DNA from: JACCXE01 sp963718605
GTDB taxonomy: Bacteria > Actinomycetota > Acidimicrobiia > Acidimicrobiales > JACCXE01
Length of the DNA stretch: 64,000 bases
Direction of reading: 5' to 3'
NCBI GenBank assembly: GCA_963718605.1
Contig: OY970363.1
Location: 3,286,001-3,350,000 of the forward strand
In this document: piece by piece, positions 21,913-31,333 of the stretch
How the letters are laid out: the number at the start of each line of letters is the position of its first letter
Position numbering within the stretch: position 1 is the first letter of the stretch
Position numbers and translations under genes: made by a program
The notes under the pieces: model-generated
Seen by the model: the letters and a program-made list of their open reading frames with translations, nothing else
What the model was told of the DNA's origin: nothing
Databases searched by the model: none

Positions 21913-23045
21913 GAGCGCGCGCGGTGCATCGGGACAGCGTCGTCACGGGGGCGGCGCGCGTTGGCACGCGCACCAAGTCCCTAACCCCGCAACTGCATCA
22001 CGGCGAGATCGCGGTGATCAACCACGAAGACCTCGACCGCGTTGCTGCCGAGGGATTGGTCGAAGCCCGCCCGGCGGCGATCATCAACGCCGCGCGTTCG
22101 ATCTCGGGCAAGTACCCCAACGTCGGGCCGCTGCTTCTCGCGGCCGCGGGCATCCCTCTGGTTGACGGGGTCGGCGACGACGTCATGACCCGGATCCAAA
22201 CCGGCGTCGCCGTGCGCGTCGAACGCGGCGACGTCTACGTCGGCACCGAGCTCATTGCCGCTGGCACGCGACAGACCTTGAAGAGCCTCGAGGCGGAGTA
22301 TGAAGCCGCCAAGGTCACCGTCGGCGAGGAACTGGAGCGCTTCGCCGAGAACACGCTCGAGTTCATGCGTCGTGAGCGGCAACTGCTGTTCGACGCGCCA
22401 TCGCTGCCTGACCTGGGGGTCGACCTGCGACGCCGCCAGGCGATCGTGGTGGTGCGCGGCGCGGACTACCGCAGCGACCTCGCCGCGCTGGGCGGCTACA
22501 TCCGCGAGATGCGACCTGTGGTGATCGCGGTCGACGGAGGTGCAGACGCCTTGCGCGAACGCGGCCACCGCTGTGACCTCATCGTGGGTGACTTCGACTC
22601 GGTCTCGGACGAGGCGCTGCGCTCGGGCGCCCACCTCGTCGTGCACGCCTATCCCGACGGCAGGGCGCCTGGCGCGGAGCGCCTCGATCGGATGGGGCTG
22701 GAGTACTCAACGATTGCGTTCGCCGGTACCAGCGAGGACATTGCGTTGCTGCTGGCGTATGAGAAGGGCGCGGAGTTGATCGTGGCCGTGGGCTCTCACG
22801 GATCGATGATCGACTTCCTCGACAAGGGCCGCCCGGGCATGGCGTCGACGTTCCTGGTGCGCCTGAAGATCGGGCCGATCCTGGTAGATGCGAAGGGTGT
22901 GAGCCGGCTGTACGAGCGGCGCATTCGCAAGCGTGATCTGGCGATGCTGCTAGCGGCCGTGACTATCGCCTTCCTGGTCGCAGGGTTTACGGTGCGCGAC
23001 TTCTTCGCGCAGGCCTTCGGCATTCTCTGGGATTCCATTCGATGA
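21909..23045 (+). CDS. steA: SteA-like cytokinetic ring-associated membrane protein
   Basis: The 378-residue product matches the family between recN and mctB/steB in Actinobacteria (Rv1697 in M. tuberculosis; SteA in Corynebacterium, needed for normal septation and envelope integrity). The central part has a thiamin-pyrophosphokinase-like fold with VDGGADALRERGHRCDLIVGDFDSVSD cut across residues 210-240. The C-terminus has one transmembrane helix (MLLAAVTIAFLVAGFTV, about residues 347-363), so most of the protein is cytoplasmic. GTG or ATG ambiguity is absent: ATG 21909 overlaps the recN stop. Its stop overlaps the downstream steB-like ATG (ATGA), so the two are made together. Confidence 0.88.
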   Translation: MRARAVHRDSVVTGAARVGTRTKSLTPQLHHGEIAVINHEDLDRVAAEGLVEARPAAIINAARSISGKYPNVGPLLLAAAGIPLVDGVGDDVMTRIQTGVAVRVERGDVYVGTELIAAGTRQTLKSLEAEYEAAKVTVGEELERFAENTLEFMRRERQLLFDAPSLPDLGVDLRRRQAIVVVRGADYRSDLAALGGYIREMRPVVIAVDGGADALRERGHRCDLIVGDFDSVSDEALRSGAHLVVHAYPDGRAPGAERLDRMGLEYSTIAFAGTSEDIALLLAYEKGAELIVAVGSHGSMIDFLDKGRPGMASTFLVRLKIGPILVDAKGVSRLYERRIRKRDLAMLLAAVTIAFLVAGFTVRDFFAQAFGILWDSIR

Positions 23046-23908
23046 TTTCGTTCCGCTTTCACCTCGTTTCGCTCACGGCCGTGTTCCTCGCGCTTGCGCT
23101 CGGGATCGTTCTCGGCGCGACGGTGGTGAACCAGGCAACGGTCAAGCTGCTCGACGACCGGATTGCCACGGTGCGCCGAGAGGCCGCCGACGCGCGGGGC
23201 GAGCTGTCGGTGTGGAGCAAGTTTGGCGACGACGCCGAAACCGCGTTGATCACGGGCCGGCTCGACGGCGTGCGCGTCTTGACAATCGCTCCGGAGAGCA
23301 TCAGCAGCGACGTCACGGACAAGATGCACGCCGTGCTCGGCGCCGCCGGCGCGATTGACGCAGGCACGGTCACCATCGACAAGGCCTGGGCCGACGAGTC
23401 AGCCACCACGCTCAACGACATCGGCGACTCGTTGGGGATCGTGGGGCCCACCAGTCTGGGCACGGTGATCGCCACTGCAGCTGCTCGCATCTCCCAGGAC
23501 TTCGCGGCCGGGGGAGGTCCGACCCTCACGGCTCTCGCCGCGAAGAACCTGGTGCACGTCGATTCGGGGGACGGATCCTCGATTCCCGGTGAACAAGCGC
23601 GGATCCTCGTGCTCGACGACGGGCCCCCGACCGGACTCTTGGAGCCACTGGTGCGCGCGCTCGGCGTGTCGATGCCCGCGCGTATTCTCGTCGCGGACTC
23701 CGGGCCCGACGACGAGATCGGCGTGTCGCTGGTCGGGCTGCTGCGGGCGAAGCCCGAAGACGCTCGCCTCAGCACCGTGGATCACATTCGGTCCACCCAA
23801 GGACGCGTGGCGGCGGTGCTCGCGCTGCACGATTTCGATCGCCAGGTGATCGGTGATTACGGCAGCGGGCCTGGGGCCGATCGCGCCGCCCCCGCTGCCG
23901 GCGGGTGA
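23042..23908 (+). CDS. steB: SteB/MctB-like membrane-anchored protein
   Basis: A 288-residue protein with one N-terminal membrane helix (LTAVFLALALGIVLGATVV, residues about 11-30), a coiled-coil-like stretch (KLLDDRIATVRREAADAR) and a large domain outside the membrane. It belongs to the family called copper transporter MctB in mycobacteria (Rv1698) and SteB in corynebacteria, where it partners SteA in septal peptidoglycan control. The C-terminal tail is Gly/Ala/Pro rich. Because of its direct overlap with steA and the murJ gene that follows, a cell-division or envelope role is more likely here than copper export, but this is inferred. Confidence 0.85.
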   Translation: MISFRFHLVSLTAVFLALALGIVLGATVVNQATVKLLDDRIATVRREAADARGELSVWSKFGDDAETALITGRLDGVRVLTIAPESISSDVTDKMHAVLGAAGAIDAGTVTIDKAWADESATTLNDIGDSLGIVGPTSLGTVIATAAARISQDFAAGGGPTLTALAAKNLVHVDSGDGSSIPGEQARILVLDDGPPTGLLEPLVRALGVSMPARILVADSGPDDEIGVSLVGLLRAKPEDARLSTVDHIRSTQGRVAAVLALHDFDRQVIGDYGSGPGADRAAPAAGG

Positions 23909-25479
23909 CCACACCCGCACCGTTGCCGACGCGGAGCGCCGGGCGCGACGCCGCGACAGTCACGACCTGGAACCTCGTCTCCCGCGCCACCGGGTTCGCT
24001 CGGGTGGTGGTGCTCGGTGGAGCTCTCGGCGCGACCCGGCTCGGCGATACGTACCAAGCGTCGAACCAGGTGTCGAACATTCTCTTCGAGTTCCTCGCCG
24101 CGGGCACGCTCTCGGCGGTTTTGGTGCCGGGCCTCGTGGCCCGCATCGCCGCCGACGATCGAGACAGTGCCCGCGCGTTTGCGGGAGCGCTGCTGGGACG
24201 GGCGCTGGTAGTGCTCGCGCCCATCGTGGTGCTCGGCGCACTGTTCGCCAAGCCCGCGATGCACCTGTTCTTTTCCGGCAACGACACGTCCACGCGCGAC
24301 GCCCAAGTGCGCCTCGGCGCGTTCCTGCTCCTGTTTGTCCTACCGCAACTAGTGCTTTACGCGTGGGGCGCGGTGGTGACCGCAATGCTGCACGCCGATG
24401 GTCGTTTCGCCGCGGCCGCGCTCGCACCCGTCGCCAACAACGTGGTCGTAACCTCGGCGCTCGGAGTGTTCTGGTGGCGTGGTGCGGCGAGCCTGACCCT
24501 CGGCGTGTGGGACAAGGCATTACTCGGTGGCGGCGCGCTGGCAGGGGTGCTGTGCATGACGCTCATTCCGGCCATCGCCGCGAGTCGCGCCGGGCTTTCG
24601 GTCGCGCCCACCTGGCGGTCGGCCCCGCACACCAGCATCTCGTGGACCGATGTCGTGTGGGCCTCCCTCGTGGTGATCCCGGCTCAACTCTTCCTGCTGG
24701 CCTCTCTTGTCGTCGCGGGGCGGGTGCCGGGCGGAGTTGTTGCGTGCCAGATCGGCTTCACGTTGTTCCTCCTGCCGCACGCGCTCCTCGGCCATCCAAT
24801 CGCGACCGTGACGTACCCGCGGCTCGCGGCGTTGTGGGCGCGCAACGACACCGAGGGAGTTCGACGCGAAGCCGGGCGCGGCCTGACCACGGGACTGCTG
24901 CTCACGGCGCCGGCGGCCGCGTTGCTCGCGGCGCTGGCGCCGTGGATCGTGCGCATTCTTTCTGTAGGAGCGCTGGCGCGCGGGGCTGGGCCGACCGTCG
25001 TCGCGGCTGCGTTGGCGGGCTACGCCGTTGGGCTCACCGCGTACTCCTGGTCGCTGTTCGTCACGCGCGTGTCGTATGCGACGGGCGATGTGCGGATGCC
25101 CGGACTCGCGGCGCTGGGCGCGGGCGCGTGCGGTGCGCTCGTGCTGGTCACCGCGGCCACCGGGGCGAATACGGGCACGCTGCGCTGGATCGGGCTCGCT
25201 CACTCGGTCATGGCAGCCGTGATGGTCGGGGTGATCGTGACGGTCCTGGTTCGCCGCGGTGTGTTGTTGCTGGATGCAAAGCATTGGATAGTCGGTGCGG
25301 CCGGGGCCGCGGTTGGTGGGCTGGCGGCGCGGCTCGTGGCGGACGCCGTTGATGGAACAACTCGCATCGGAGCGACGGCGACCGTGCTGTGCGCCGCGTT
25401 GGTCGGGCTGACGATTTACGCCGCCGTGCTCTGGCTTGGCGGGATGCGCCGCACCGCACTCGACGCGTTCGCGGCATGA
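23905..25479 (+). CDS. murJ: Lipid II flippase MurJ (MviN family)
   Basis: Polytopic membrane protein that moves the peptidoglycan precursor lipid II across the membrane. The N-terminal segment VSRATGFARVVVLGGALGA corresponds to the conserved SxxTxxSRxxGxxR region of the family, with the central Arg conserved. FEFLAAGTLSAVLVP and HALLGHPIATVTYPRLAAL also match. About 13-14 hydrophobic segments are visible over 524 residues. Unlike mycobacterial MurJ there is no C-terminal pseudokinase domain. GTG 23905 overlaps the upstream stop (GTGA). The downstream glycosyltransferase fusion overlaps its stop (ATGA). Alanine-rich, GC-rich coding typical of the region. Confidence 0.9.
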   Translation: MTTPAPLPTRSAGRDAATVTTWNLVSRATGFARVVVLGGALGATRLGDTYQASNQVSNILFEFLAAGTLSAVLVPGLVARIAADDRDSARAFAGALLGRALVVLAPIVVLGALFAKPAMHLFFSGNDTSTRDAQVRLGAFLLLFVLPQLVLYAWGAVVTAMLHADGRFAAAALAPVANNVVVTSALGVFWWRGAASLTLGVWDKALLGGGALAGVLCMTLIPAIAASRAGLSVAPTWRSAPHTSISWTDVVWASLVVIPAQLFLLASLVVAGRVPGGVVACQIGFTLFLLPHALLGHPIATVTYPRLAALWARNDTEGVRREAGRGLTTGLLLTAPAAALLAALAPWIVRILSVGALARGAGPTVVAAALAGYAVGLTAYSWSLFVTRVSYATGDVRMPGLAALGAGACGALVLVTAATGANTGTLRWIGLAHSVMAAVMVGVIVTVLVRRGVLLLDAKHWIVGAAGAAVGGLAARLVADAVDGTTRIGATATVLCAALVGLTIYAAVLWLGGMRRTALDAFAA

Positions 25480-28247
25480 CCACCGTTGCGCTGATCGCAG
25501 CGAAGGATGCCGTGGCGTCCGTGGGCGCGACCGTGGTCGCTCTTTCCGCACTGTCAGGCATCGACGAGGTGTGGGTAGTCGACGACGGGTCGACCGATGA
25601 CACTGCTGCGCAAGCCGAACGCTCCGGCGCACGAGTAGTTCGTCTCGAAACGAATGTCGGGAAAGGCGGTGCGCTGGCCGCGGGCGTCGCGGCGACGCCA
25701 CACGCGGATATGTACTTGCTCGCTGACGCCGATCTCGGCGCGACCGCAGCCGGCCTGAGTCCACTGCTGTCGGGCGGCGCCGACCTCGTTGTCGGCGTAT
25801 TGCCGTCCGCGGGTAGGCGGGGCGGCTTCGGGATGGTGAAGCGGTTCGCGCGCGCCGGCATTAGGCGCGCCACGGGGTTCGACGGCGTGGCTCCTTTGTC
25901 AGGCCAGCGGCTCATCGGTGCCGAGCAGCTTCGGGCCCTGATTTTGGCGCCGCGCTTTGGCGTCGAGGTTGGGATGACGATCGACGTCTTGCGGGCGGGC
26001 GGCGCGGTGGAGGAGCGGCCGGTTGAGGTGGACCATCGCCACACCGGACGTTCGTGGCGCGGGTTCCTACATCGGGCCAAACAGGGCCGCGACATCGCCG
26101 GCGCGCTCGTGCCCCGCATGACCTCTGCCAGCCAGCGCATCGCCGCGATCGTGATCGCCGCTTCGATCGTTCTGCTGGGGCTCACGGGGCTGAGTCGCGC
26201 CAGTGCACCCGCGCGCGGCGTGCCGTTGGCACGTGCCGACCGCGTCCTGCTGTTCGCGTTCGACCACCTGTCGCTCGATGACCTGAGCCGCGAAGATCTG
26301 CCGACATTGCGATCGTTGCGGTCGTCCAGCGCTGCCGGTGCGTTGAACGTGAACACGCTCGAGGGCGGACGGGGCGGACCCACCACGCTCGGCGCGTACG
26401 CGTCGCTCGGCGCGTCCGCACGGGTGCGCTCGGTGCCGGAGTTGGCGAACCCGGTGGCAGAGGGGGACGGTGCCCGCCTGACCGGAATGGCGCGGGCGCG
26501 CCAAGTGAGCAGGCATGAACGCGCCGCGAATCCTCCGGGCGCGTTGGGCGACAGCTTGCACGCCGCCGGCAAACGGACCGGTGTGGTGGCGGGTGCGCAG
26601 CCGACCGGGAAAACCGTCGGTCAGCCCGCGTACGCCGCATTAGCTGACCGCCACGGACTCGTCGATCACGCCGCCCTCGTGCCGAGCTTGCTCGAACGCG
26701 CCGGGGCCGCTCCGCTCGGTCTGCAGTCAGCGACGGAAGTCTTCGTGGTGGAGGCCGTGAAGGCGCTGCGGGATGCCGACGTGGTGCTGGTCGATCCCGG
26801 TGACACGGGTCGCGCGTCCGCGGCGGGTAACGCCGCGTCGCTCCGCGCCGCCGCCGTGCGCCACACGGACGAGCTACTCGGCCTGCTCCTCCAGGTACGA
26901 CCCGCTAACACGACCGTGATCGTGTTCTCGCCGACGCCACCGGGTGGATCGGCCGCGCTCGTCCCGATCTTCGTGGGCGGGGCCCCGCGAAGACCCGGCA
27001 CGATCGCGTCGTCGTCGACGCGTCGCGCTTCGCTCGCCGTGATCGCCGACGTGGCGCCAACCACGCTGAAGCTGCTCGGTCTACCCGTGCCCGTCACGAT
27101 GACGGGCACGGCTATGCGCTCCGTGGGCACGCCCTTCGACCTGGACAGCATGCGCCGCCTGAACTCAGACGGCATGGCGCGGACCCGATTCTTCGTGACC
27201 GCGGCCGTCGGATACACCGCGGTTGGCCTGCTCTTCTACGTCGGGTTCATCGCGTTGCTCCTGTTGGGTGCCGATGCGCGAGTTCGCCGCGCGCTTCGTT
27301 TCGGTACGTGCATGGCGGCCGCGTTTCCGTTCGCGCTCCTGACCCAGGGCGCGCTGCAGCACTGGACGGGACGCGGGGGAGAGTCGCCTCTGCTGTTGCT
27401 GCTGCTCGGCGCCGCGCTCGGAGGCGCCGCGTCGCGCTTGCGAGGGCTTCGGCCGGTGTATGCCCTCGCCGCGATGACGGTCGCGGTGATTGTGGTGGAC
27501 GTGGCGGTGACCGGCCCGATTCAGGCCGCGAGCGTTGTCGGGTACTCACTGCAGACCACCGGGCGCTTCTTCGGTTTAGCGAATGCGACCTTCTCGATCT
27601 TTGCGTCGTGCCTACTGCTGCTGGCCGCGGCGGCGGCCGGACGTGCACCGACGCCCGTGCGGGCCGCCGCGGCCACAACGGTGTTGGCGGCCGGCGTGGT
27701 GTTTCTCGTTGCACCGTGGCTGGGTAACGACATCGGCGGGACGCTCACGATGCTCCCGGTGACCCTCGCGTGTGCCTGGGTGTTCTTCGGTCGAGCGTTC
27801 ACGCCCCGTGTCGTGGCCACGGGCGGGGTGCTCGCCCTGATCGCGCTTGGCGCGCTCACGGTGGCCGAGGCCACGTTCGGTTCGGGCACGCATCTCGGTC
27901 GCGCCGCCCGCACCAATTCGTCCTTGGGGAACACGTTGATCCATCGCGCGGATGTGAACGCCGGTTTGCTGGTGCATCAGCCCTGGGGATTTCTCTGCAT
28001 CGCCGTGGCCACGGCCGGGCTTGTGCTCCTCGTGCTGCAGCGCCGGTGGCCCGACTATTTGCCACCGCGATCGCCGCTTCGCGTGGTCGCGATCAGCGTG
28101 CTCGTGGTCAGCTTGTTCGGGTTCGCGGTCAACGACTCGGGGCCGGTCGTGATCGTGTTGTGCCTCGTCGTGCTGGCCCCGGCGATGGCGCTGACCGCAC
28201 TCGGCGGTCCGGTTACGGCGCCGGCCGCGGCACCAGTTCGAAAATGA
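25476..28247 (+). CDS. GT2 glycosyltransferase fused to a phosphatase-like domain and membrane domain
   Basis: The 923-residue protein joins three parts. Residues 1 to about 215 form a GT2 glycosyltransferase with VVDDGSTDDT and the metal-binding DADLG, resembling polyprenyl-phosphate sugar transferases. A transmembrane helix (IAAIVIAASIVLLGLTGL) leads to an extracytoplasmic domain of about residues 245-565 that resembles the alkaline-phosphatase/sulfatase fold (VLLFAFDHLS, VIADVAPTTLKLLGLPVP) but without an obvious complete metal site. Residues from about 580 onward contain roughly ten membrane helices. The start is ATG 25476 (MTTVALIAAK), overlapping the murJ stop. The last 35 bases overlap the tail of a convergent gene. 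Activity and substrate unknown; envelope glycan assembly is inferred. Confidence 0.8.
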   Translation: MTTVALIAAKDAVASVGATVVALSALSGIDEVWVVDDGSTDDTAAQAERSGARVVRLETNVGKGGALAAGVAATPHADMYLLADADLGATAAGLSPLLSGGADLVVGVLPSAGRRGGFGMVKRFARAGIRRATGFDGVAPLSGQRLIGAEQLRALILAPRFGVEVGMTIDVLRAGGAVEERPVEVDHRHTGRSWRGFLHRAKQGRDIAGALVPRMTSASQRIAAIVIAASIVLLGLTGLSRASAPARGVPLARADRVLLFAFDHLSLDDLSREDLPTLRSLRSSSAAGALNVNTLEGGRGGPTTLGAYASLGASARVRSVPELANPVAEGDGARLTGMARARQVSRHERAANPPGALGDSLHAAGKRTGVVAGAQPTGKTVGQPAYAALADRHGLVDHAALVPSLLERAGAAPLGLQSATEVFVVEAVKALRDADVVLVDPGDTGRASAAGNAASLRAAAVRHTDELLGLLLQVRPANTTVIVFSPTPPGGSAALVPIFVGGAPRRPGTIASSSTRRASLAVIADVAPTTLKLLGLPVPVTMTGTAMRSVGTPFDLDSMRRLNSDGMARTRFFVTAAVGYTAVGLLFYVGFIALLLLGADARVRRALRFGTCMAAAFPFALLTQGALQHWTGRGGESPLLLLLLGAALGGAASRLRGLRPVYALAAMTVAVIVVDVAVTGPIQAASVVGYSLQTTGRFFGLANATFSIFASCLLLLAAAAAGRAPTPVRAAAATTVLAAGVVFLVAPWLGNDIGGTLTMLPVTLACAWVFFGRAFTPRVVATGGVLALIALGALTVAEATFGSGTHLGRAARTNSSLGNTLIHRADVNAGLLVHQPWGFLCIAVATAGLVLLVLQRRWPDYLPPRSPLRVVAISVLVVSLFGFAVNDSGPVVIVLCLVVLAPAMALTALGGPVTAPAAAPVRK

Positions 28248-29835
28248 AGGTCGTGCGGTCCTCGACGCGCACCGTGTGCAGCGTCTTGAAACCCTCCGAC
28301 GAATGGTCGTTCCCGTCTGCGAGCGCGGCCAGGTCGGGGCGCAACAGTTGGGTCGTGGGATCGAACAGGAAGTACTTCACGCCGTGGTGCGCGGCGTAGC
28401 GATAGAGGCGCGGCACATCGGTGACCGGCGGCACCAGTAGGCGATTTCTCGGCAGGTAATACGGCAGCGCGGTGCTGCGCGTCATGACGATCGCGGTGGA
28501 ATCGATTCGGCCGCGCATCCAGCGGGTGGCTACCTGTAGGTCGGGCCGTTCGCGCACGAATTGCGGGCCGTGCGCGCCTTCGAAATACGTGAGCACAGAG
28601 CAGACGGAAGCGGCCAAGCCGAGTGCGACCCAAAGGGTGCGCCGTCTCGGGGCGAGGTCGGCCAAGCCAATGCCCGCGAAGAGCGCGAACGCCGCGACAA
28701 CTGGCGGCAGGTAACGGTTGAGCACGAAGAAGCCGAGCACCGTCACAAGAGACAGCCCGAGAATTCCCGAGACCGCGACGACCGTCGACCGCGACCGGTG
28801 GCGCCAAAGTGCGATGAACGCGAACGGCAGCAGGGGCAACGCGATCAGTCGCCAACCGGGCATCAGCGTGATGTTCGGGCTGATCAGCGACTTGTAAAAC
28901 TGGCGGAGGTTCTCGCCGACGACGCCCAGGTATTGCTTCGGGTGGGCGCGTGCGAGAGCGGAGAGGGCGTACGTCTTCTGGTGGGTGGATAGCCCGTTCG
29001 CGCTGAGCTTGTACAGGTGGGTGTCGCGTCCGATGCGGTCGTTCTCGGCGACGTCTCGCCACGCTTGGATGTCGACGTCCACACTCTTGGCCGTGAGTTC
29101 CCACTTGCCCGAGTGCGCGTGCAAGAAGCCCACGTACGGAGCCACGAACATCAGCAGCCCCGCGCCGCAGGCGAGTCCGAGCGCCCCGACGCGGCGTGCG
29201 TTGGCGAGCGTGAAGGTCGCCCGACCAACGCGGCCGCCGACCGCGCGCAGGGCCAAGATCACACCCAAGACCGCGACAATGGCGACGCCCTCGGGGCGAA
29301 CCAAGTAAGCGGCGCCAACGAGAACGCCAACGACAAAACTGCGGCGAAGCGACGGCGGGTCGTCCCACCGACCTGATCCGACCGCGACGAGCGCGGCGGC
29401 GAAGACAAGAAACGCGTAGGGCGCCTCGGAGCCGCCGGCCCCGCGCGTAACGATCACACTCAAGCCGGGCGACAGCGCGGCGATCCACAGGACAAGGACG
29501 CCTGCCCGCTCGCCGGCGACCCGCCACGCGAGCGCGCCGAGCACCCCGACCAGGGCGACGCTGGTGAGGAACGTGAGGATCACCGTCGCGTGATGCGGCT
29601 CGGGCGTGACCTTCGCGAGAGCGCCGAGCACGACCGGAAGCAGCGGCGGGAAGTGCAGCTGCGGTTGACCGAGGTAGACGATGCCGCGGCCGGCCCAGAT
29701 GTTTTTTCCCGTCGCGAGGTACGCGGCCTCGTCGGGCCCGACGACGTTGTCGGCGAACGCGAACAGCACGCGGAGCAGTACTGCGACGACCAACGGAGCG
29801 GCGACGGCGTCAGGTACGCGTCGCCGGACGGTCAT
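28213..29835 (-). CDS. GT39-like membrane glycosyltransferase (ArnT/PMT-like)
   Basis: A 540-residue polytopic protein of the GT-C fold. Near the N-terminus, PDEAAYLATGKNIW matches the conserved Asp-Glu motif of dolichyl-phosphate-mannose and ArnT-type transferases, which take the sugar from a polyprenyl phosphate donor on the outer face of the membrane. About eleven membrane helices follow, then a soluble C-terminal domain (residues about 430-540) with RPDLQVATRWMRGRID. The start is ATG 29835 (MTVRRRVPDA); an upstream extension is Arg/Pro-rich noise overlapping the methyltransferase gene. It follows methyltransferase and GT2 genes on the same strand. The end overlaps the convergent fusion gene by 35 bases. 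Confidence 0.82.
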   Translation of the reverse strand: MTVRRRVPDAVAAPLVVAVLLRVLFAFADNVVGPDEAAYLATGKNIWAGRGIVYLGQPQLHFPPLLPVVLGALAKVTPEPHHATVILTFLTSVALVGVLGALAWRVAGERAGVLVLWIAALSPGLSVIVTRGAGGSEAPYAFLVFAAALVAVGSGRWDDPPSLRRSFVVGVLVGAAYLVRPEGVAIVAVLGVILALRAVGGRVGRATFTLANARRVGALGLACGAGLLMFVAPYVGFLHAHSGKWELTAKSVDVDIQAWRDVAENDRIGRDTHLYKLSANGLSTHQKTYALSALARAHPKQYLGVVGENLRQFYKSLISPNITLMPGWRLIALPLLPFAFIALWRHRSRSTVVAVSGILGLSLVTVLGFFVLNRYLPPVVAAFALFAGIGLADLAPRRRTLWVALGLAASVCSVLTYFEGAHGPQFVRERPDLQVATRWMRGRIDSTAIVMTRSTALPYYLPRNRLLVPPVTDVPRLYRYAAHHGVKYFLFDPTTQLLRPDLAALADGNDHSSEGFKTLHTVRVEDRTTFIFELVPRPAP

Positions 29836-30428
29836 CACGGGCGGGCGTGGCCTCGGATCATGGTCCAGGGAACGGGCTTCAGCACGAGATCGACGTCGAG
29901 GACGCGGCGGGCCAATCCCAACAGCCCGCGTCGCGTGAAGTGCTGGATGTGTCCCGGGGTGTTGCCGAGATCCGATAGGTAGCGGCCGCGGGCCAGGTTG
30001 CCGAGGCGCCACACCGGTTCCCACGGCACCGAGATCACCACGGCGTCACTGGCCACGCGTGCGATCTCCCGGATCGCCTGCGCCGGATCGGGCAGGTGCT
30101 CGAGCACCTCGATCGCGAGCACCAGATCAAACGTGTTGTCTGCGAACGGCAGGTCGAGCGCGGAGGCCTGCACCATCTGCGACGGCACCGCGCTCCACGC
30201 TTCTTCCAGTTCGACGTCAGGAAGGTCAAGGCCCACGAGAGCGGCGTCCGGGTAGCGGTCGCCGATGGCGGTGAGCTGCCTGCCCTCGCCGCATCCGACT
30301 TCGAGCACCCGCGAAGCGGTGGGCGGCAGGGCTCGTTGCAGCGCGGCGCTGAATCCGTCGACCATGCGCCGTTCGATCGGATTCTTCGTCGCCTCTTTGT
30401 GAACGAGGTTGCCGGTGGGGACCGTCAT
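29835..30428 (-). CDS. Class I SAM-dependent methyltransferase
   Basis: A 197-residue cytosolic enzyme with the SAM motif VLEVGCGEGRQ (motif I), GLDLPDVE (end of strand 2, acidic ribose contact) and FDLVLAIEVLEHLPDP (motif II/III). It belongs to the Methyltransf_11/25 type. Target not predictable; in a glycan cluster it may methylate a sugar or a lipid-linked intermediate. Starts at ATG 30428, overlapping the stop of the upstream GT2 gene by four bases. Its TGA overlaps the ATG of the GT39-like gene, so the three are translationally coupled. Confidence 0.88.
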   Translation of the reverse strand: MTVPTGNLVHKEATKNPIERRMVDGFSAALQRALPPTASRVLEVGCGEGRQLTAIGDRYPDAALVGLDLPDVELEEAWSAVPSQMVQASALDLPFADNTFDLVLAIEVLEHLPDPAQAIREIARVASDAVVISVPWEPVWRLGNLARGRYLSDLGNTPGHIQHFTRRGLLGLARRVLDVDLVLKPVPWTMIRGHARP

Positions 30429-31315
30429 TCGTCGGCGCCGTGTCGCGTGCGTGAAACGACCAGGTCGGCGAGCAGCGCCAGCACGATGATCTGGAAACCC
30501 GCAAACAGCAGCAGCATCGTGTTGATCGCAACCCTCAGGGGGTGATCGATGACGTCGTACACGAGCTTGAGCCCACCGATGCCGAGCAGTGTCAGCCCGA
30601 CAGGCATGAACACGCTGAGTGGGCTGAAGAAGGTGACCATGCGCAGAACCTGCATGATGTACACGTAGGTGTCGCGGATCGGGTGGAACTTCGAGCGCCC
30701 AGTGCGCGAGGCATAGGTGATCGGAGTGAAGATCACCCGCTTGCCGTCCATCAGCATCGTCAGTGTGATCGTGGTGACGTGCGAGAAACCGTTCGGCAGC
30801 AGCGGCAGGTACGGCAGCGCCGACTCGCGCTTGAAGGCGCGGAAGCCGGTGTTGAGATCGGGGATGTCCGTCTTGGTCAGCACGCTTGCGAACTTTTTGA
30901 TCGCCCATTTGGTTGGCGCCCGCAAGAGCCGAAGCGTGCCCTTCTCGGACACGCGGGCCCCGACGACTTGATCGGCGTCGCCCAGCGCCGCGACTAGGTC
31001 CGCGATCTCGCCGTTGGGATAGGTCATGTCGGCGTCGGTCCACACCACGACCTCGCCGTGGGCGGCCGCCGAACCAACGCGACGGGCGGCGCCCGACCCG
31101 CGGTTGGTCGGGAACGTAATGCGACGGATCCACGGGAACTTGTCGGCGATCGCCGGCGAGTCGTCGGAAGACGCGTCGTCCACGAGGACCATTTCCCACG
31201 TGTACGGAGATGCGTCGAGTCCGTCGCGAATGCGCGTGATCTCTTCTTCGAGACATTCGGCTTCGTTGTGGACGGGCAGCACGACCGAGACGAACGGCGC
31301 TTTAGCGGGGCTCAC
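30425..31315 (-). CDS. GT2 glycosyltransferase, polyprenyl-phosphate sugar synthase type
   Basis: The 296-residue protein starts VSVVLPVHNEAECLEEEI and has VLVDDASSDD and TDADMTYP (the DxD metal site), RAFKRE, and two C-terminal membrane helices (VFMPVGLTLLGIGGLKLVY and INTMLLLFAGFQIIVLALLADLVV). This layout is that of dolichol/undecaprenyl-phosphate mannose or glucose synthases (DPM1/ArnC/GtrB), which charge the lipid carrier used by the GT39-like enzyme downstream. Donor sugar not predictable. The first gene of a three-gene minus-strand unit, after a 19-base gap from the flippase-like gene. Confidence 0.88.
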   Translation of the reverse strand: MSPAKAPFVSVVLPVHNEAECLEEEITRIRDGLDASPYTWEMVLVDDASSDDSPAIADKFPWIRRITFPTNRGSGAARRVGSAAAHGEVVVWTDADMTYPNGEIADLVAALGDADQVVGARVSEKGTLRLLRAPTKWAIKKFASVLTKTDIPDLNTGFRAFKRESALPYLPLLPNGFSHVTTITLTMLMDGKRVIFTPITYASRTGRSKFHPIRDTYVYIMQVLRMVTFFSPLSVFMPVGLTLLGIGGLKLVYDVIDHPLRVAINTMLLLFAGFQIIVLALLADLVVSRTRHGADE

Positions 31316-31333
31316 GTACCCGAGTGTCGCAGA

